64,000 nt of DNA. Source: Gemmatimonadaceae bacterium. GTDB lineage: Bacteria > Gemmatimonadota > Gemmatimonadetes > Gemmatimonadales > Gemmatimonadaceae. Shown here one piece after another: positions 9,499-18,720 of the stretch (its first letter is position 1; each line of letters starts with the position of its first letter). A program made the position numbers and the translations under genes. A model generated the notes under the pieces. It worked only from the letters and a program-made list of their open reading frames with translations, searched no databases and was not told the DNA's origin. Location: positions 310,001-374,000 of the forward strand of contig JADLCY010000002.1 in the NCBI GenBank assembly GCA_020846935.1, given 5' to 3'.

Positions 9499-10458
9499 AT
9501 GATCTCCCGTCGCGATTGGCTGGCAGTGAGCGCTGGCGCCGGAGCCGCGCTTTCCCTTACACCGGCTCTGCTGCGCGCGATCGAACAGGGGCAGCTCATC
9601 CGTCGCGCCATCCCCTCGACCGGCGAGCTGCTGCCGGTGATTGGCCTGGGCAGCTCGGCGACCTTCTCGCAGGTGGCGCGGAGCGAGGAGGTCAGTGCAC
9701 TGGAAGCGGTCTTCACGGCGATGACCGACCGCGGCGCGTCGGTCTTTGACACCGCGCCAGGGTATGGCGCATCGGAACAAGTGGCTGGCGGTATCGTCAA
9801 CCGGCTCGGCATTGCCGACAAGGTGTTCTGGGCCACCAAGGTCAACGTTGCGGGCCGTGGCGGTGCGTCCGCCGATCCGGCGGCGGCGCTCGCGCAGATC
9901 GACCGGTCGTTCCAGATCCTCGGCCGGCCAAAGATCGACCTCATCCAGGTCCACAACCTGGCCGACGTGCCAACCCAGCTCGCTGTCCTCAGGGACGTGA
10001 AGGCGCAGGGCCGCATCAGGTACCTCGGCGTGACGACCACGAGCGACAGCCAGTACGGCGAACTCGAGGCCATCATGCGCGACGAGCCGCTGGACTTCAT
10101 CGGAATCGACTACGCCGTCGACAACCGGGGCGTCGCCGAACGCATCCTGCCACTGGCACAGGAACGACGCATCGGAGTGCTCGCGTACGCGCCGTTCGGG
10201 CGCACGAGCCTCTTTCGCCGCGTGGCCGGCCACGAGGTCCCGGCATGGGCGCGGGAGTTCGACGCGACCACGTGGGCGCAGGTGTTTCTCAAGTACATCA
10301 TCGCGCACCCCGCCATCACGGTGGTCACTCCGGCGACGAGCCGGGCGAAAAACATGATCGACAACATCGGCGGCGGGGTCGGCCGGCTCCCGACCGAGGC
10401 ACAGCGCCGTCAGCTCGAGTCGTTCATCGACGGCCTGCCCGCTGCTTCCCGTCGTTAG
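9499..10458 (+). CDS. Exported aldo/keto reductase
   Basis: This 319-aa protein starts at an ATG behind a GGAGG site. A twin-arginine-like signal (ISRRDWLAVSAGAG) implies export. The AKR fold is supported by the catalytic tetrad: Asp84 and Tyr89 in FDTAPGYG, Lys114 in WATKV, and His152 in QVHNL. It would reduce carbonyls with NAD(P)H, so a Tat-exported form must be assembled with its cofactor inside the cell, which is how such Tat-linked oxidoreductases usually reach the periplasm. It ends 3 nt before the next gene, a membrane carrier, so they are likely co-transcribed. Confidence 0.85.
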   Translation: MISRRDWLAVSAGAGAALSLTPALLRAIEQGQLIRRAIPSTGELLPVIGLGSSATFSQVARSEEVSALEAVFTAMTDRGASVFDTAPGYGASEQVAGGIVNRLGIADKVFWATKVNVAGRGGASADPAAALAQIDRSFQILGRPKIDLIQVHNLADVPTQLAVLRDVKAQGRIRYLGVTTTSDSQYGELEAIMRDEPLDFIGIDYAVDNRGVAERILPLAQERRIGVLAYAPFGRTSLFRRVAGHEVPAWAREFDATTWAQVFLKYIIAHPAITVVTPATSRAKNMIDNIGGGVGRLPTEAQRRQLESFIDGLPAASRR

Positions 10459-10461
10459 CAC

Positions 10462-11829
10462 ATGCCACCGACCGCCACCACGAACGAAACCGGGCTCGCC
10501 GCGCGACTCAGGAACGCGCTGGGCGCACAACCGGGCGAGGGCTTCGTCCTCCTCTGGTCGACGGCCTACTACTTTCTCGTCCTCTGTGCGTATTACGTCA
10601 TCCGCCCCATCAGGGACGACATCGGCGCGTCGAGCGGTGCGGAGAACCTGGCGTGGCTGTTCACCGGGACGATGGGCGGCATGCTGCTCGTGCATCCGCT
10701 CTACACGGCCCTCGTCTCCCGGCTCACGCGCCGCCGCTTCATTTCATGGACCTACCGGTTCTTCATCCTGAACCTGGTGGGGTTCTACGTGGCCTTCCGC
10801 CTCGGCGATCCGGCAAACGCCGTCTGGACCGGGCGCGTGTTCTTCATCTGGACCAGCGTGTTCAACCTGTTCGTGGTGTCGGTGTTCTGGTCGCTCGTCG
10901 CGGACGTCTTTGAACCGGCCCAGGGCAAGCGACTGTTCGGCATCGTCGCGGTCGGCGGCACCGTTGGTGCCATGCTCGGCGCCACGATCACCACGGCGCT
11001 CGTCGGCGTCCTCGGCCCGCTCAACCTGATGCTCGTGTCTGCCCTGGTGCTCGAGCTGGCCGTGCGCGCCTCACATGGGCTCGACCGTGGCGAAGCGGCG
11101 ATGCGCCGCGCCACCGACGCATCGGCGACACAGACAACATCGAGCAGCGACGCCGAGCGCGTGATCGGTGGCGGCGTGACGGACGGCATTCGCCACGTGC
11201 TGTCGTCGCCCTACCTGCTCGGCGTGGCCGTCTTGATCCTGTTCTACACCATCTCGTCGACGTTCCTGTATTTCCAGCAGGCCGACATCGTTGCCCGCGT
11301 CTTCAAGGACGACCCGACGGGCCGGACGCGCGTGTTCGGCGCGCTCGACATCGCCGTCAACGCGCTCACGCTGATCGCCCAGCTCTTCCTGACGGGTCGC
11401 GTGATGAAGTGGCTGGGCGTCGGATTTGCGCTCGCCTTCCTCCCCGTCGTGACGCTGGTGGGTTTTGGTGTGCTTGGCGCCGCACCGGTCCTGTGGGTAC
11501 TCATTGCGTTTCAGGTGGCGCGTCGCGCCGGCAACTTTGCCATCCAGCGACCCGCGCGCGAAGCGCTCTTCACCGTGGTGCCGCGCAGCGACAAGTACAA
11601 GGCGAAGAACTTCTCCGACACGTTTGTCTACCGGCTGGGTGATCAGGTGGGCGCGTGGGCCTACGCCGGCATGGCCGTGTTTGGGCTCGGCCTCTCTGGT
11701 CTGGCGTTCACCATGGTCCCGCTCTCGGCCGCCTGGCTCGCCCTCACCGTCTGGCTCGGGGGCCGGTACCGTACGCTCGAGCGCGCTCGACAGGACGCCA
11801 GCGCCGGAGCCCAGCGCGGCGCGGCGTGA
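10462..11829 (+). CDS. MFS-fold carrier of the ATP:ADP-antiporter-like (TLC) type
   Basis: This 455-aa integral membrane protein has about eleven or twelve hydrophobic helices. An early AYYVIRPIRDDIGA loop and the FWSLVADVFEPAQGKRLFG segment resemble bacterial relatives of nucleotide carriers (ATP:ADP antiporter family). A hydrophilic linker near residues 205-235 separates two six-helix halves. No substrate can be read directly. Free-living members of this group are often annotated simply as MFS transporters. It follows the aldo-keto reductase by 3 nt. Confidence 0.75.
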   Translation: MPPTATTNETGLAARLRNALGAQPGEGFVLLWSTAYYFLVLCAYYVIRPIRDDIGASSGAENLAWLFTGTMGGMLLVHPLYTALVSRLTRRRFISWTYRFFILNLVGFYVAFRLGDPANAVWTGRVFFIWTSVFNLFVVSVFWSLVADVFEPAQGKRLFGIVAVGGTVGAMLGATITTALVGVLGPLNLMLVSALVLELAVRASHGLDRGEAAMRRATDASATQTTSSSDAERVIGGGVTDGIRHVLSSPYLLGVAVLILFYTISSTFLYFQQADIVARVFKDDPTGRTRVFGALDIAVNALTLIAQLFLTGRVMKWLGVGFALAFLPVVTLVGFGVLGAAPVLWVLIAFQVARRAGNFAIQRPAREALFTVVPRSDKYKAKNFSDTFVYRLGDQVGAWAYAGMAVFGLGLSGLAFTMVPLSAAWLALTVWLGGRYRTLERARQDASAGAQRGAA

Positions 11830-11877
11830 GTGAGCGGTGCCGCGTGAGGAGGCGCGACGACGCACGCCTCACTCACG
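11825..11877. terminator. Inverted repeat between convergent genes, likely two-way terminator
   Basis: Perfect 10-bp arms (cgtgagtgag / ctcactcacg) at 11825-11834 and 11868-11877 enclose a GC-rich loop. The left arm overlaps the carrier stop codon and the right arm ends 15 bp before the end of the opposing gene. There is no clear T-tract. Confidence 0.5.
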
Positions 11878-11891
11878 ACGCACCCGTCGAA

Positions 11892-12317
11892 CTACATCTT
11901 GTGGAACATCAGGTCGCCGCAGGCAACGATCTTTGCCATGTTGGACGCGGACTCGTGGATGTTCACGTAGTAGCTGCCCTTGTCGGGCAGCGCAACGGCG
12001 AGCGTCGCCTTGCTCGTTCCACCGCCGCTGGCGTCCGCCGTGATCGGCGTGTAGGCCGACCCGTTGCCGAACACGCCGCCCGGCTTTGTGCAGCTGCCGA
12101 TGTGTACGTGCCAGGGTCGCACCGAACCCGCGGCGTCTCCCATCAGCTTCACCGAGACCACGGTGGTGTTGGCCTGGGTGCCGGGATTCATCTCGGCGCT
12201 GCCCTTGATCTTCGAGCCGTCCTTTCCGGTGATCGAACCCATCCACATGTTCGCCACGCCGGTGAAGGCGGCCGTCGCCAGCACGAGAGTGGACAGGCCG
12301 ATGAAGCGATATCGCAT
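11892..12317 (-). CDS. Small secreted Cu/Zn-superoxide-dismutase-like protein
   Basis: This 141-aa protein has a signal peptide (MRYRFIGLSTLVLATAAF). It shows a Cu/Zn-SOD-like beta-barrel pattern: WHVHIGSC has the HxH copper pair and first disulfide Cys, and NIHESASNMAKIVACG has the C-terminal copper His and second Cys. The bridging His and the zinc loop are not recognisable; that stretch reads GGVFGNGSAY. It may bind copper only or have lost dismutase activity. It is transcribed toward the inverted repeat shared with the carrier gene. Confidence 0.65.
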   Translation of the reverse strand: MRYRFIGLSTLVLATAAFTGVANMWMGSITGKDGSKIKGSAEMNPGTQANTTVVSVKLMGDAAGSVRPWHVHIGSCTKPGGVFGNGSAYTPITADASGGGTSKATLAVALPDKGSYYVNIHESASNMAKIVACGDLMFHKM

Positions 12318-12484
12318 GGTCCTTGGGAGTGTGGGTGAGAACTGCAGTCTTGCTCACGGTCGCGCTGCGGGCAATCTGGACGCGGTCGCCGCGCGGCGAA
12401 ATACACCACGGATCGCTCGACGTTCGTGAACGACCTCCGCCGGCGACACCGGGAGCGCACGCGCCTCACCGTGCGGGCGTTCGC

Positions 12485-13228
12485 CTATGGCAACGAGCGC
12501 TCGGCCGCAACCATGACGCCGCGGATGCCGTGGTCAGCGATGAGCCTTCCCACCATCCCGGCACCGATGGCCGAGCGCACGAAGGACGCCACGTGCTGAG
12601 CACCAGCCGGGCATGACCGCCGAGTGCCGATTGCTTGTCGGACGCGCATGAACTGTCCGTCGAGAACGGTGGAGCCCGGCAGTCGCTCCTGATCCTGCAG
12701 GAGCCCCGCCCGCAGTCCGGCGAGCGCATCCAGGCCCTCTCGGCGGAAAAGGTCGAAGGAAGCGGGAATGCTGTCCGCGCGAACGAGCTGCGCGGCACGC
12801 AGCCCGCGCTCGAGGTGCAGGTCGTACGCACTGCGTCTCGCCGATGCGATGCGGATGCCCGGCGCATCCACGTCGGCGATCGTCCGGAGGCGTGACCCGG
12901 GCGGCACCAGGTAGGTGGCCTCGATCTCGACATACGGATCGGAGGACACGATCTCCGATGCGCGCGCCGGATCGGCGCCGATGAACGCGACGTCCCACGC
13001 ATCGTGCGCCGCCGCATCGGCGGCGAGTCCGGCATTCTCGAACCCGACGAACCGTGGTTCGGCGTTCAGCGACTGTGCCAGCGCGCGCCCGAGGTCGGCG
13101 GCGACGCCGGCGGCGTCCGGTGCTGGCGCGGTGACGAGCAGAAAGTTCGCGTGGTTGAGCGCTACACGCAGAATGCCGTTGGGTGCCAGTTCGATGCGCG
13201 CCGCCTCGACCGTACAGGCTGATTGCAT
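12485..13228 (-). CDS. Periplasmic-binding-protein-fold protein without a signal peptide
   Basis: This 247-aa protein looks like a type-2 solute-binding domain (SBP_bac_3 style). It opens with GILRVALNHANFLLV, has a middle YVEIEATYLVPPGS strand and an IRIASARRSAYDLHLER hinge, and closes with a repeat-lobe helix. I chose the ATG at 13228, which has a GAGG ribosome site. An alternative nine codons upstream adds nothing. There is no secretion signal or lipobox, so it may act as a cytoplasmic ligand sensor, or the true N-terminus is missed. No ABC permease lies nearby. Confidence 0.65.
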   Translation of the reverse strand: MQSACTVEAARIELAPNGILRVALNHANFLLVTAPAPDAAGVAADLGRALAQSLNAEPRFVGFENAGLAADAAAHDAWDVAFIGADPARASEIVSSDPYVEIEATYLVPPGSRLRTIADVDAPGIRIASARRSAYDLHLERGLRAAQLVRADSIPASFDLFRREGLDALAGLRAGLLQDQERLPGSTVLDGQFMRVRQAIGTRRSCPAGAQHVASFVRSAIGAGMVGRLIADHGIRGVMVAAERSLP

Positions 13229-13334
13229 GTGGACCTCAGACCGCACGCGGCGCACCGCCGGCGCGATCCTGGAGAATGGCGAAGATCTGCTCGGCGGCGA
13301 ATCCGGAGGCGTTCTTCCTCATTGGGCCCCACAG

Positions 13335-14561
13335 TCAGTCGCGACTCGGATAGTCATAGTAGAGCAGCTGCTGTAAGCCGTCGGCGGTTGCGCGAGCCGC
13401 GTACAGGCCTCGCGCACCAAAACCAAGCAGACGCGTGCCGGCCGGAAACCGTGCGCGTGAGTAGGGCGACGCGCGCGAGGAGAGGATGGCGTACTCCACA
13501 GGGTTCTTCTCGTTCTGCGGGGCAACCTGAACCCAGACTTCCCCACTTGGAGCAGCCACCAGCGGAGCATCACCAACAAAGGGAGGCAGGAACTTCGGCC
13601 ATCGATAGTCCTTGTCGGTTCGTAATGTCCGACGCGCGGAGGCAGCAAACACCTTTCGAGTGCCCTGAGCGTCAATGCCCATGATCATCTGCGGGGTGGC
13701 GTTCTTCCAGGACAGCCACAGCTGGCGATGCCATTCAGCCACCGGCACGCGCCGTGCCGGGAGCGCAAGGGAGACGGTGGCGCCCCTGGGATTCACGTCG
13801 ACGCGCGCGCTACCTGCTCGCGCGACGAAAACATCGCCATTCTCTCCGACTGCCCATGCATCGGTCGCCGGAAAAGCTCCAGGCGGAGCTCCGGCGACAC
13901 GAACAGGCACTCCCAAAGTCGCCACGGTATCGAGCTTCCCCGACCCCCGGGCCAGCCGCAGGAGCGGAACTGAATCAATCCCGTCAGCGTCACTGCTCGT
14001 GCGCGGAGTACCCGAGAAGTACATCCGGCCTTGTCGATCCATGAACTGAGGCGGCTGAAAGCGGACCTCGCTGCCCCGCCATGTCGCGAAGGCAATGGTC
14101 TGCAAGAGCCGCGCGTCCGCTCCAAGCAAGGTGAGTCGCTCTGCACCCACATCCACCAACACTGAGGTGTCGCCGCGTAAGGCATACAACGCGGCAGGAA
14201 GGACGTACTCGCCAGGGCCCTGCCCCTCTCTCCCCACCTGCGTCGCGCGCCCGCTCCCTCGCGAGAGGATCATCACTCGGCGGTCGCCCGTATCCAACGT
14301 GAGGATATCTCCACTTGATAGCTCACGCACGGACACCAGGTACGTGAACTCCTGAGAGTAGACAATCTGGGGTGTGGCAAACGCGATCTCTCGCTGGGCC
14401 TCAGCTCGTGAGTTCGCAATCAGCAGTGCGCCACAGCTCAGCACGACCGACAAACGAGCGAGCCAAGGCCTGGGGCCGCTGGGCAGTCGCCTGCTCAACG
14501 CACGTGGGTGAGGCGGGGTGTCCCGCTGCCCTCCGAAGTACTTTCTGCCTCGCGTTCTCAT
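13335..14561 (-). CDS. Secreted six-bladed beta-propeller-like protein
   Basis: This 408-aa protein starts at the ATG at 14561 behind a perfect GGAGG site; a longer start 32 codons upstream lacks one. The N-terminus is unusually basic and then hydrophobic (LSVVLSCGALLIANSRAEAQ), so it is an exported protein with a long n-region. The body shows propeller-type repeats such as GDILTLDTGDRRVMIL and GQGPGEYVLPAALYAL, typical of 6-bladed TolB/NHL-like proteins. It resembles the propeller at 50290-51432 in style. No catalytic motif is visible. Confidence 0.7.
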   Translation of the reverse strand: MRTRGRKYFGGQRDTPPHPRALSRRLPSGPRPWLARLSVVLSCGALLIANSRAEAQREIAFATPQIVYSQEFTYLVSVRELSSGDILTLDTGDRRVMILSRGSGRATQVGREGQGPGEYVLPAALYALRGDTSVLVDVGAERLTLLGADARLLQTIAFATWRGSEVRFQPPQFMDRQGRMYFSGTPRTSSDADGIDSVPLLRLARGSGKLDTVATLGVPVRVAGAPPGAFPATDAWAVGENGDVFVARAGSARVDVNPRGATVSLALPARRVPVAEWHRQLWLSWKNATPQMIMGIDAQGTRKVFAASARRTLRTDKDYRWPKFLPPFVGDAPLVAAPSGEVWVQVAPQNEKNPVEYAILSSRASPYSRARFPAGTRLLGFGARGLYAARATADGLQQLLYYDYPSRD

Positions 14562-14675
14562 TTTCAGGCCTCCGTTCAACTCGTCCCTCCACCGACGTGA
14601 AACCTCGGCGGCTCGCCCAACTCGTTCGTCGCGCGATCTGGAGGCGTCGTGCGTCACCCAACCCGCCCGACGAAA

Positions 14676-16070
14676 CTAGAGCGCGCCCAGGTGCCAGGGG
14701 CCGCGGATCGCCAGCGTCACGCCCTTCGCGGTGCCGGCATCGACGGTGGCTCCCATGATGTTCAGAAACAGCACGCGACCGTCGGGGCTGAAGCACGCGC
14801 CCGCAAACTCGCTGGTGTTGAGCACGTTCCTGGCAAAATCGAAGATCGCACCATCGCGCGTGAGGCCCCGGATGTGCTGTTCGCCGGAACCGTCCTCGCA
14901 GATCACGATACCACCGCGCGGACTCACCGTGATGTTGTCGGGATAGTCCAGCACGTCGCGTCCCGGCGACTCGAACACGAGCGTCAGTTCACCACCGTCG
15001 CTCGCCGTAGGTCGATACTGCCACACCTGGCCGCACCGGGCATCTCCACCATTGGTCGCATGGAAGTACACGCTGTGGTCGCGCGCCCCGCCGTACCAGC
15101 ACCCCTCGAGGCGCGAAAAGCGGGCGGCGCCCTGGTCGAACCCCTGCGCAAACACGGCGCCCGTGTCGTCCCAGGTATAGTCGGGGTCGGGGTTGTCGAT
15201 GTTCACCCACACCACCGGGAGCGCCTCGCCCACACGCTGGCCGTCGGCGGTGTCGTAGTTGGGTCGACCACGCACCGCGAGCATCTGGAGGCGTCCGCCG
15301 TCACGCAGCATACCGCGCGTCGTCGGAATGAAGCGGTAGAAGCCGGCGATCAGACGATCTTCAGTCTCATAGACGATGCCGGTGCGCGGATCGACGGCGA
15401 CGGCTTCGTGGATGAAACGCCCCATCGCGATCAACGGCTCGGCGACCACTTCGGCTTCGGCGCTGGCGCTCACCTCGAAGATGTAGCCGTGCTTCTTCTG
15501 CCACCCATCGCGCGTGCCTTCGGTGCTCTCCTCGCAGGAGAGCCAGGTGCCCCACGGGGTGGGGCCGCCCGCGCAGTTGACGATCGTGCCGCTCAGGCTC
15601 ACGAAGTCACGGACCAGCGTGCATTGCCCATCAGCATCGATGCGCACTTCGAGCGATGTGGTGCCCCCGCCGCCCTTCGGGTCCCACGCCGTGGCCACGT
15701 CGCCCTTGAGCTTCGCGTTCGGCGACGAGTCGCGGTTCTCGTGGTTGCGAATGAGCCGCACGTTGCCGTTTGGGAGAGCAAAGGTCGCCATCCCGTCGAA
15801 CGCATTCGGCGTCTGCCGTCCGTCGGACATGGGCTGCCCCGCACGGCTGATCACGGTGTAGCTGAATCCCTGGGGAAGCGCCAGCTCCGGTCCGGCCACC
15901 TGGAGCGGGCCGTAGCCTCCATCGCCCAGTCCGGCGGTCCTCACCGCCACACCTGAAGACGGACGCACGCCACGAGAGCACGCAACGAGGCCGGCGAGCG
16001 AAGGAGCAACAAACGGAACGCTGCCGGCAAGGTGCGCCGAGTGTCTGAGGAAAGCGCGACGGGACGTCAT
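14676..16070 (-). CDS. phoX: PhoX-family (DUF839) alkaline phosphatase-like protein
   Basis: This 464-aa protein has a Tat signal (TSRRAFLRHSAHLAGS) followed by a Cys in LVACSRG that could be lipidated. It has the PhoX/DUF839 hallmarks RLIRNHEN, NCAGGPTPWGTWLSCEE, FIHEAVAVDP, YETED and DNITVSPRGG, which in PhoX bind calcium and iron at the active site. PhoX enzymes release phosphate from organic esters in the periplasm. The DUF839 family also includes members of unproven function. It ends 105 bp before the propeller gene on the same strand and starts 7 bp after the ettA stop. Confidence 0.85.
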   Translation of the reverse strand: MTSRRAFLRHSAHLAGSVPFVAPSLAGLVACSRGVRPSSGVAVRTAGLGDGGYGPLQVAGPELALPQGFSYTVISRAGQPMSDGRQTPNAFDGMATFALPNGNVRLIRNHENRDSSPNAKLKGDVATAWDPKGGGGTTSLEVRIDADGQCTLVRDFVSLSGTIVNCAGGPTPWGTWLSCEESTEGTRDGWQKKHGYIFEVSASAEAEVVAEPLIAMGRFIHEAVAVDPRTGIVYETEDRLIAGFYRFIPTTRGMLRDGGRLQMLAVRGRPNYDTADGQRVGEALPVVWVNIDNPDPDYTWDDTGAVFAQGFDQGAARFSRLEGCWYGGARDHSVYFHATNGGDARCGQVWQYRPTASDGGELTLVFESPGRDVLDYPDNITVSPRGGIVICEDGSGEQHIRGLTRDGAIFDFARNVLNTSEFAGACFSPDGRVLFLNIMGATVDAGTAKGVTLAIRGPWHLGAL

Positions 16071-16077
16071 GAGAGCT

Positions 16078-17754
16078 TCAGCTGCGCACCAGCTTCTTGT
16101 ACTTGATGCGGTGCGGTTGATCCGCGTCCGGGCCCTTCCGCCGCTTGAGGTCGTCGATGTACGCGCCGTAGTTCCCTTCGAACCACACCACCTCGGAGTC
16201 TCCCTCGAACGCGAGGATGTGCGTCGCGATGCGATCGAGGAACCAGCGGTCGTGCGAGATGACTACCGCGCAGCCGGCAAAATCGAGCAACGCTTCCTCG
16301 AGCGCACGGAGCGTGTCGACGTCGAGATCGTTGGTCGGCTCGTCGAGCAGCAGCAGGTTGCCGCCGCCCAGCATCGTCTTGGCCATGTGCAGGCGGTTGC
16401 GCTCACCGCCCGACAGGTTGGCCACGAGCTTTTGCTGGTCACTGCCACGAAAGCCGAACGAGCTCACGTAGGCGCGCGAGTTCATCTCGCGCTTCCCGAC
16501 CATGATGCCTTCGCTGCCGCCGGAGATCTCGTCCCACACCGTCCGCGCGCCATCGAGCGTGCGCGTCTGGTCGGAGTAGGCGATCTGCACCGTCTCGCCG
16601 ATCCGGAGCGAGCCCGAGTCCGGCGACTCGCCGCCGGTGATCATGCGGAACAGCGTCGTCTTGCCGGCGCCGTTGGGGCCGATGATCCCGACGATGCCGC
16701 CACGCGGCAGCGAGAAGTTCACCTGCTCGAACAGCAGCTTGTCACCAAACGACTTCTTGAGGCCATCCGCGATCACGACATCGTTGCCCAGCCGCGGCGC
16801 GGGAGGGATGACGATTTCATTCTGCGCGATGCGCTCGTTCTGCGCTTCGCTCGCCAGCTCCTCGTACTTCTGAATGCGCGCCTTGTTCTTTGCCTGACGG
16901 GCGCGCGGGGCCATGCGCACCCACTCCAGCTCGCGTTCGAGCGTCTTCTGCCGCGCGCTGGCGGTCTTCTCTTCCTGCGCCATGCGCGTCTTCTTCTGCT
17001 CGAGCCAGCTGGAGTAGTTGCCCTCGTACGGAAAGCCGCTTCCCCGGTCGAGCTCGAGGATCCACTTGGCGACGTTGTCGAGGAAGTAGCGATCGTGCGT
17101 GATCGCCACGACCGTCCCCGGAAACGTTTCGAGGTGCTTCTCCAGCCAGGCCACCGACTCCGCGTCGAGGTGGTTCGTCGGTTCGTCGAGGAGCAGCATG
17201 TCGGGCTGCTCGAGGAGGACGCGGCACAACGCAACGCGGCGCTTCTCGCCGCCCGAGAGGATGCTGACGTCGGCGTCGCCCGGCGGCAGCCGCAGCGCGT
17301 CCATCGCCACCTCGATGTGGTTGTCGAGGTTCCACAGGTCGAGATGGTCGATGCGGTCCTGCACCTTCGCCTGCTCATCCAGCAGTTTCTGCATTGCGTC
17401 GTCATCCATCGGTTCGGCGAACGCCATGGAGATCGCGTTGAACCGGTCCAGCAGCGCGCGCTGCTCCTTCACCGCCAGTTCGACGTTGCCGCGCACGTCG
17501 AGCGAGGGATCGAGCTGCGGCTCCTGCGGCAGGTAGCCGATCTTCGTGCCGGCCGCGGCCCACGCCTCGCCGTTCCAGTCCTTGTCGACGCCCGCCATGA
17601 TGCGCAGCAGCGAGGACTTGCCGGCGCCGTTGGAACCGAGCACGCCGATCTTGGCGCCCGGGTAGAACGAGAGCCAGATATCGTTGAGGATCACGCGCGA
17701 AGGTGGAACCACCTTCGTGAGTGCCTTCATTACATAGATGAACTGCGGAGCCAT
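16078..17754 (-). CDS. ettA: EttA energy-dependent translational throttle ABC-F protein
   Basis: This 558-aa soluble protein has two ABC domains and no membrane helices. Walker A motifs are GSNGAGKSS (about residue 40) and GPNGAGKTT. Signatures are LSGGEKRR and LSGGERNR, each followed by LLLDEPTN. The N-terminus [14 protein letters not shown] and the charged inter-domain linker (P-site tRNA motif region, residues about 235-310) match EttA. Length is close to the E. coli protein (555 aa). It binds the ribosomal E site and gates the first peptide bond according to ATP/ADP level. Confidence 0.95.
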   Translation of the reverse strand: MAPQFIYVMKALTKVVPPSRVILNDIWLSFYPGAKIGVLGSNGAGKSSLLRIMAGVDKDWNGEAWAAAGTKIGYLPQEPQLDPSLDVRGNVELAVKEQRALLDRFNAISMAFAEPMDDDAMQKLLDEQAKVQDRIDHLDLWNLDNHIEVAMDALRLPPGDADVSILSGGEKRRVALCRVLLEQPDMLLLDEPTNHLDAESVAWLEKHLETFPGTVVAITHDRYFLDNVAKWILELDRGSGFPYEGNYSSWLEQKKTRMAQEEKTASARQKTLERELEWVRMAPRARQAKNKARIQKYEELASEAQNERIAQNEIVIPPAPRLGNDVVIADGLKKSFGDKLLFEQVNFSLPRGGIVGIIGPNGAGKTTLFRMITGGESPDSGSLRIGETVQIAYSDQTRTLDGARTVWDEISGGSEGIMVGKREMNSRAYVSSFGFRGSDQQKLVANLSGGERNRLHMAKTMLGGGNLLLLDEPTNDLDVDTLRALEEALLDFAGCAVVISHDRWFLDRIATHILAFEGDSEVVWFEGNYGAYIDDLKRRKGPDADQPHRIKYKKLVRS

Positions 17755-17815
17755 GAGTCGGGTCTTGGGGGGAGGTGCGGGCGAGGGAATCTAACGCGGC
17801 ACCACCGATCCCGAG

Positions 17816-18391
17816 TCAGCGACCCAGGCCTTCCCGCGCCTTTCGGATGCGCTCGATGTAGTCCAGCGTCTCCCGGTGACGCCACCTCGGCACACGTGGA
17901 GCCACCGCGCGGATGCTCGGCCAGACGCGGGGATCGAGCTTTGAACGTCGCGCCTCGCCCTGCGCCCGGAGCAGAGTGCGTCGGCCGGCGTTGTAGCTGC
18001 CGAACATGAACTCCGTTCGGTGATCGATGATCGAGTCCGCTTCCCACAGGAGCCACAGGCGCCGGTTGTAGTGAATGCCGGCCGCGATGTTCATGTCGGG
18101 GTCGTCGATCCACTTCAGGTCCTCGTTCTCGGACTGGATCGCGCGAAAGGTCGACGGCATGAGCTGCATCACGCCACGCGCGCCTGCTCGGCTGCGCGCC
18201 GTGCTGTCCAGATTGCTCTCGGTCATGCCCTGGGCCTTGAACAGCTTCCAGTCGAACGTCGGGCCGAAGTAGCGCTTGCTGTACTTCCGGAAGGTGTCGT
18301 CGTAGTCCACCCTCGTCCGCGAGCGCTGCGCGTGTGCCGTCATTGACGCGACGAGCACGGCGAGCGCCGCCAGCAGGTGCCGCCGCCTCAC
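17816..18391 (-). CDS. Lytic transglycosylase (SLT domain)
   Basis: This 191-aa protein starts at GTG and has a signal peptide (RRRHLLAALAVLVASMTAHA). A single SLT domain shows catalytic Glu58 in KAQGMTESNLDS and the signature GARGVMQLMPST, then AGIHYNRRLWLLW and FGSYNAGRRT. It cleaves peptidoglycan glycan strands to anhydro-muropeptides in the periplasm. It lies 2 nt after the DUF350 gene, so the two are probably one transcript. Confidence 0.9.
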   Translation of the reverse strand: MRRRHLLAALAVLVASMTAHAQRSRTRVDYDDTFRKYSKRYFGPTFDWKLFKAQGMTESNLDSTARSRAGARGVMQLMPSTFRAIQSENEDLKWIDDPDMNIAAGIHYNRRLWLLWEADSIIDHRTEFMFGSYNAGRRTLLRAQGEARRSKLDPRVWPSIRAVAPRVPRWRHRETLDYIERIRKAREGLGR

Positions 18392-18393
18392 GG

Positions 18394-18597
18394 TCAGTTG
18401 AGCGCCTGGCCGATCACGATCGCGATCGCGAGGAACAGGGCGGCGATGAAGATCGCCACGGCCACGTTCCCCTTGCGCAGCTCTTCATTGAAGTTGACCG
18501 ACGGTGTGATCCAGTCGATCACGCGGTAGGCCATCACCATGAGGACCACACCAAGCGCGGCGTACAGGAAGTTCTGCCCGACGATTCGCCATTCCAT
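18394..18597 (-). CDS. DUF350 small membrane protein
   Basis: This 67-aa protein has two predicted membrane helices (FLYAALGVVLMVMAYRVIDW and VAVAIFIAALFLAIAIVIG) joined by a short loop. That is one DUF350 (UPF0719) unit rather than the common longer form. The function of the family is unknown, though members often sit near envelope-stress or cell-wall genes. Here it precedes a lytic transglycosylase by 2 nt. Confidence 0.8.
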   Translation of the reverse strand: MEWRIVGQNFLYAALGVVLMVMAYRVIDWITPSVNFNEELRKGNVAVAIFIAALFLAIAIVIGQALN

Positions 18598-18720
18598 GCT
18601 GGTCTCCGCGAAAGACGCCCACCATGCCTGACGACCGGCCGGCCGCCCGGGAAATGTAGCGCGCCCATTCCGCTTCCGTGCGTCGTGTCACCTATTCGAG
18701 GGATCTTTGCCATCCCGCGC

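Noticed and set aside
7875-10100. 741-codon minus-strand open frame
   Set aside because: It runs antisense across the phosphatase and aldo-keto reductase genes, which have complete catalytic motifs. Its own product is low complexity.
14649-15956. 435-codon plus-strand frame opposite PhoX
   Set aside because: Shadow of the minus-strand PhoX gene, which has a Tat signal and family motifs.
16069-18009. 646-codon plus-strand frame opposite ettA
   Set aside because: Antisense to two ABC domains with perfect Walker and signature motifs.
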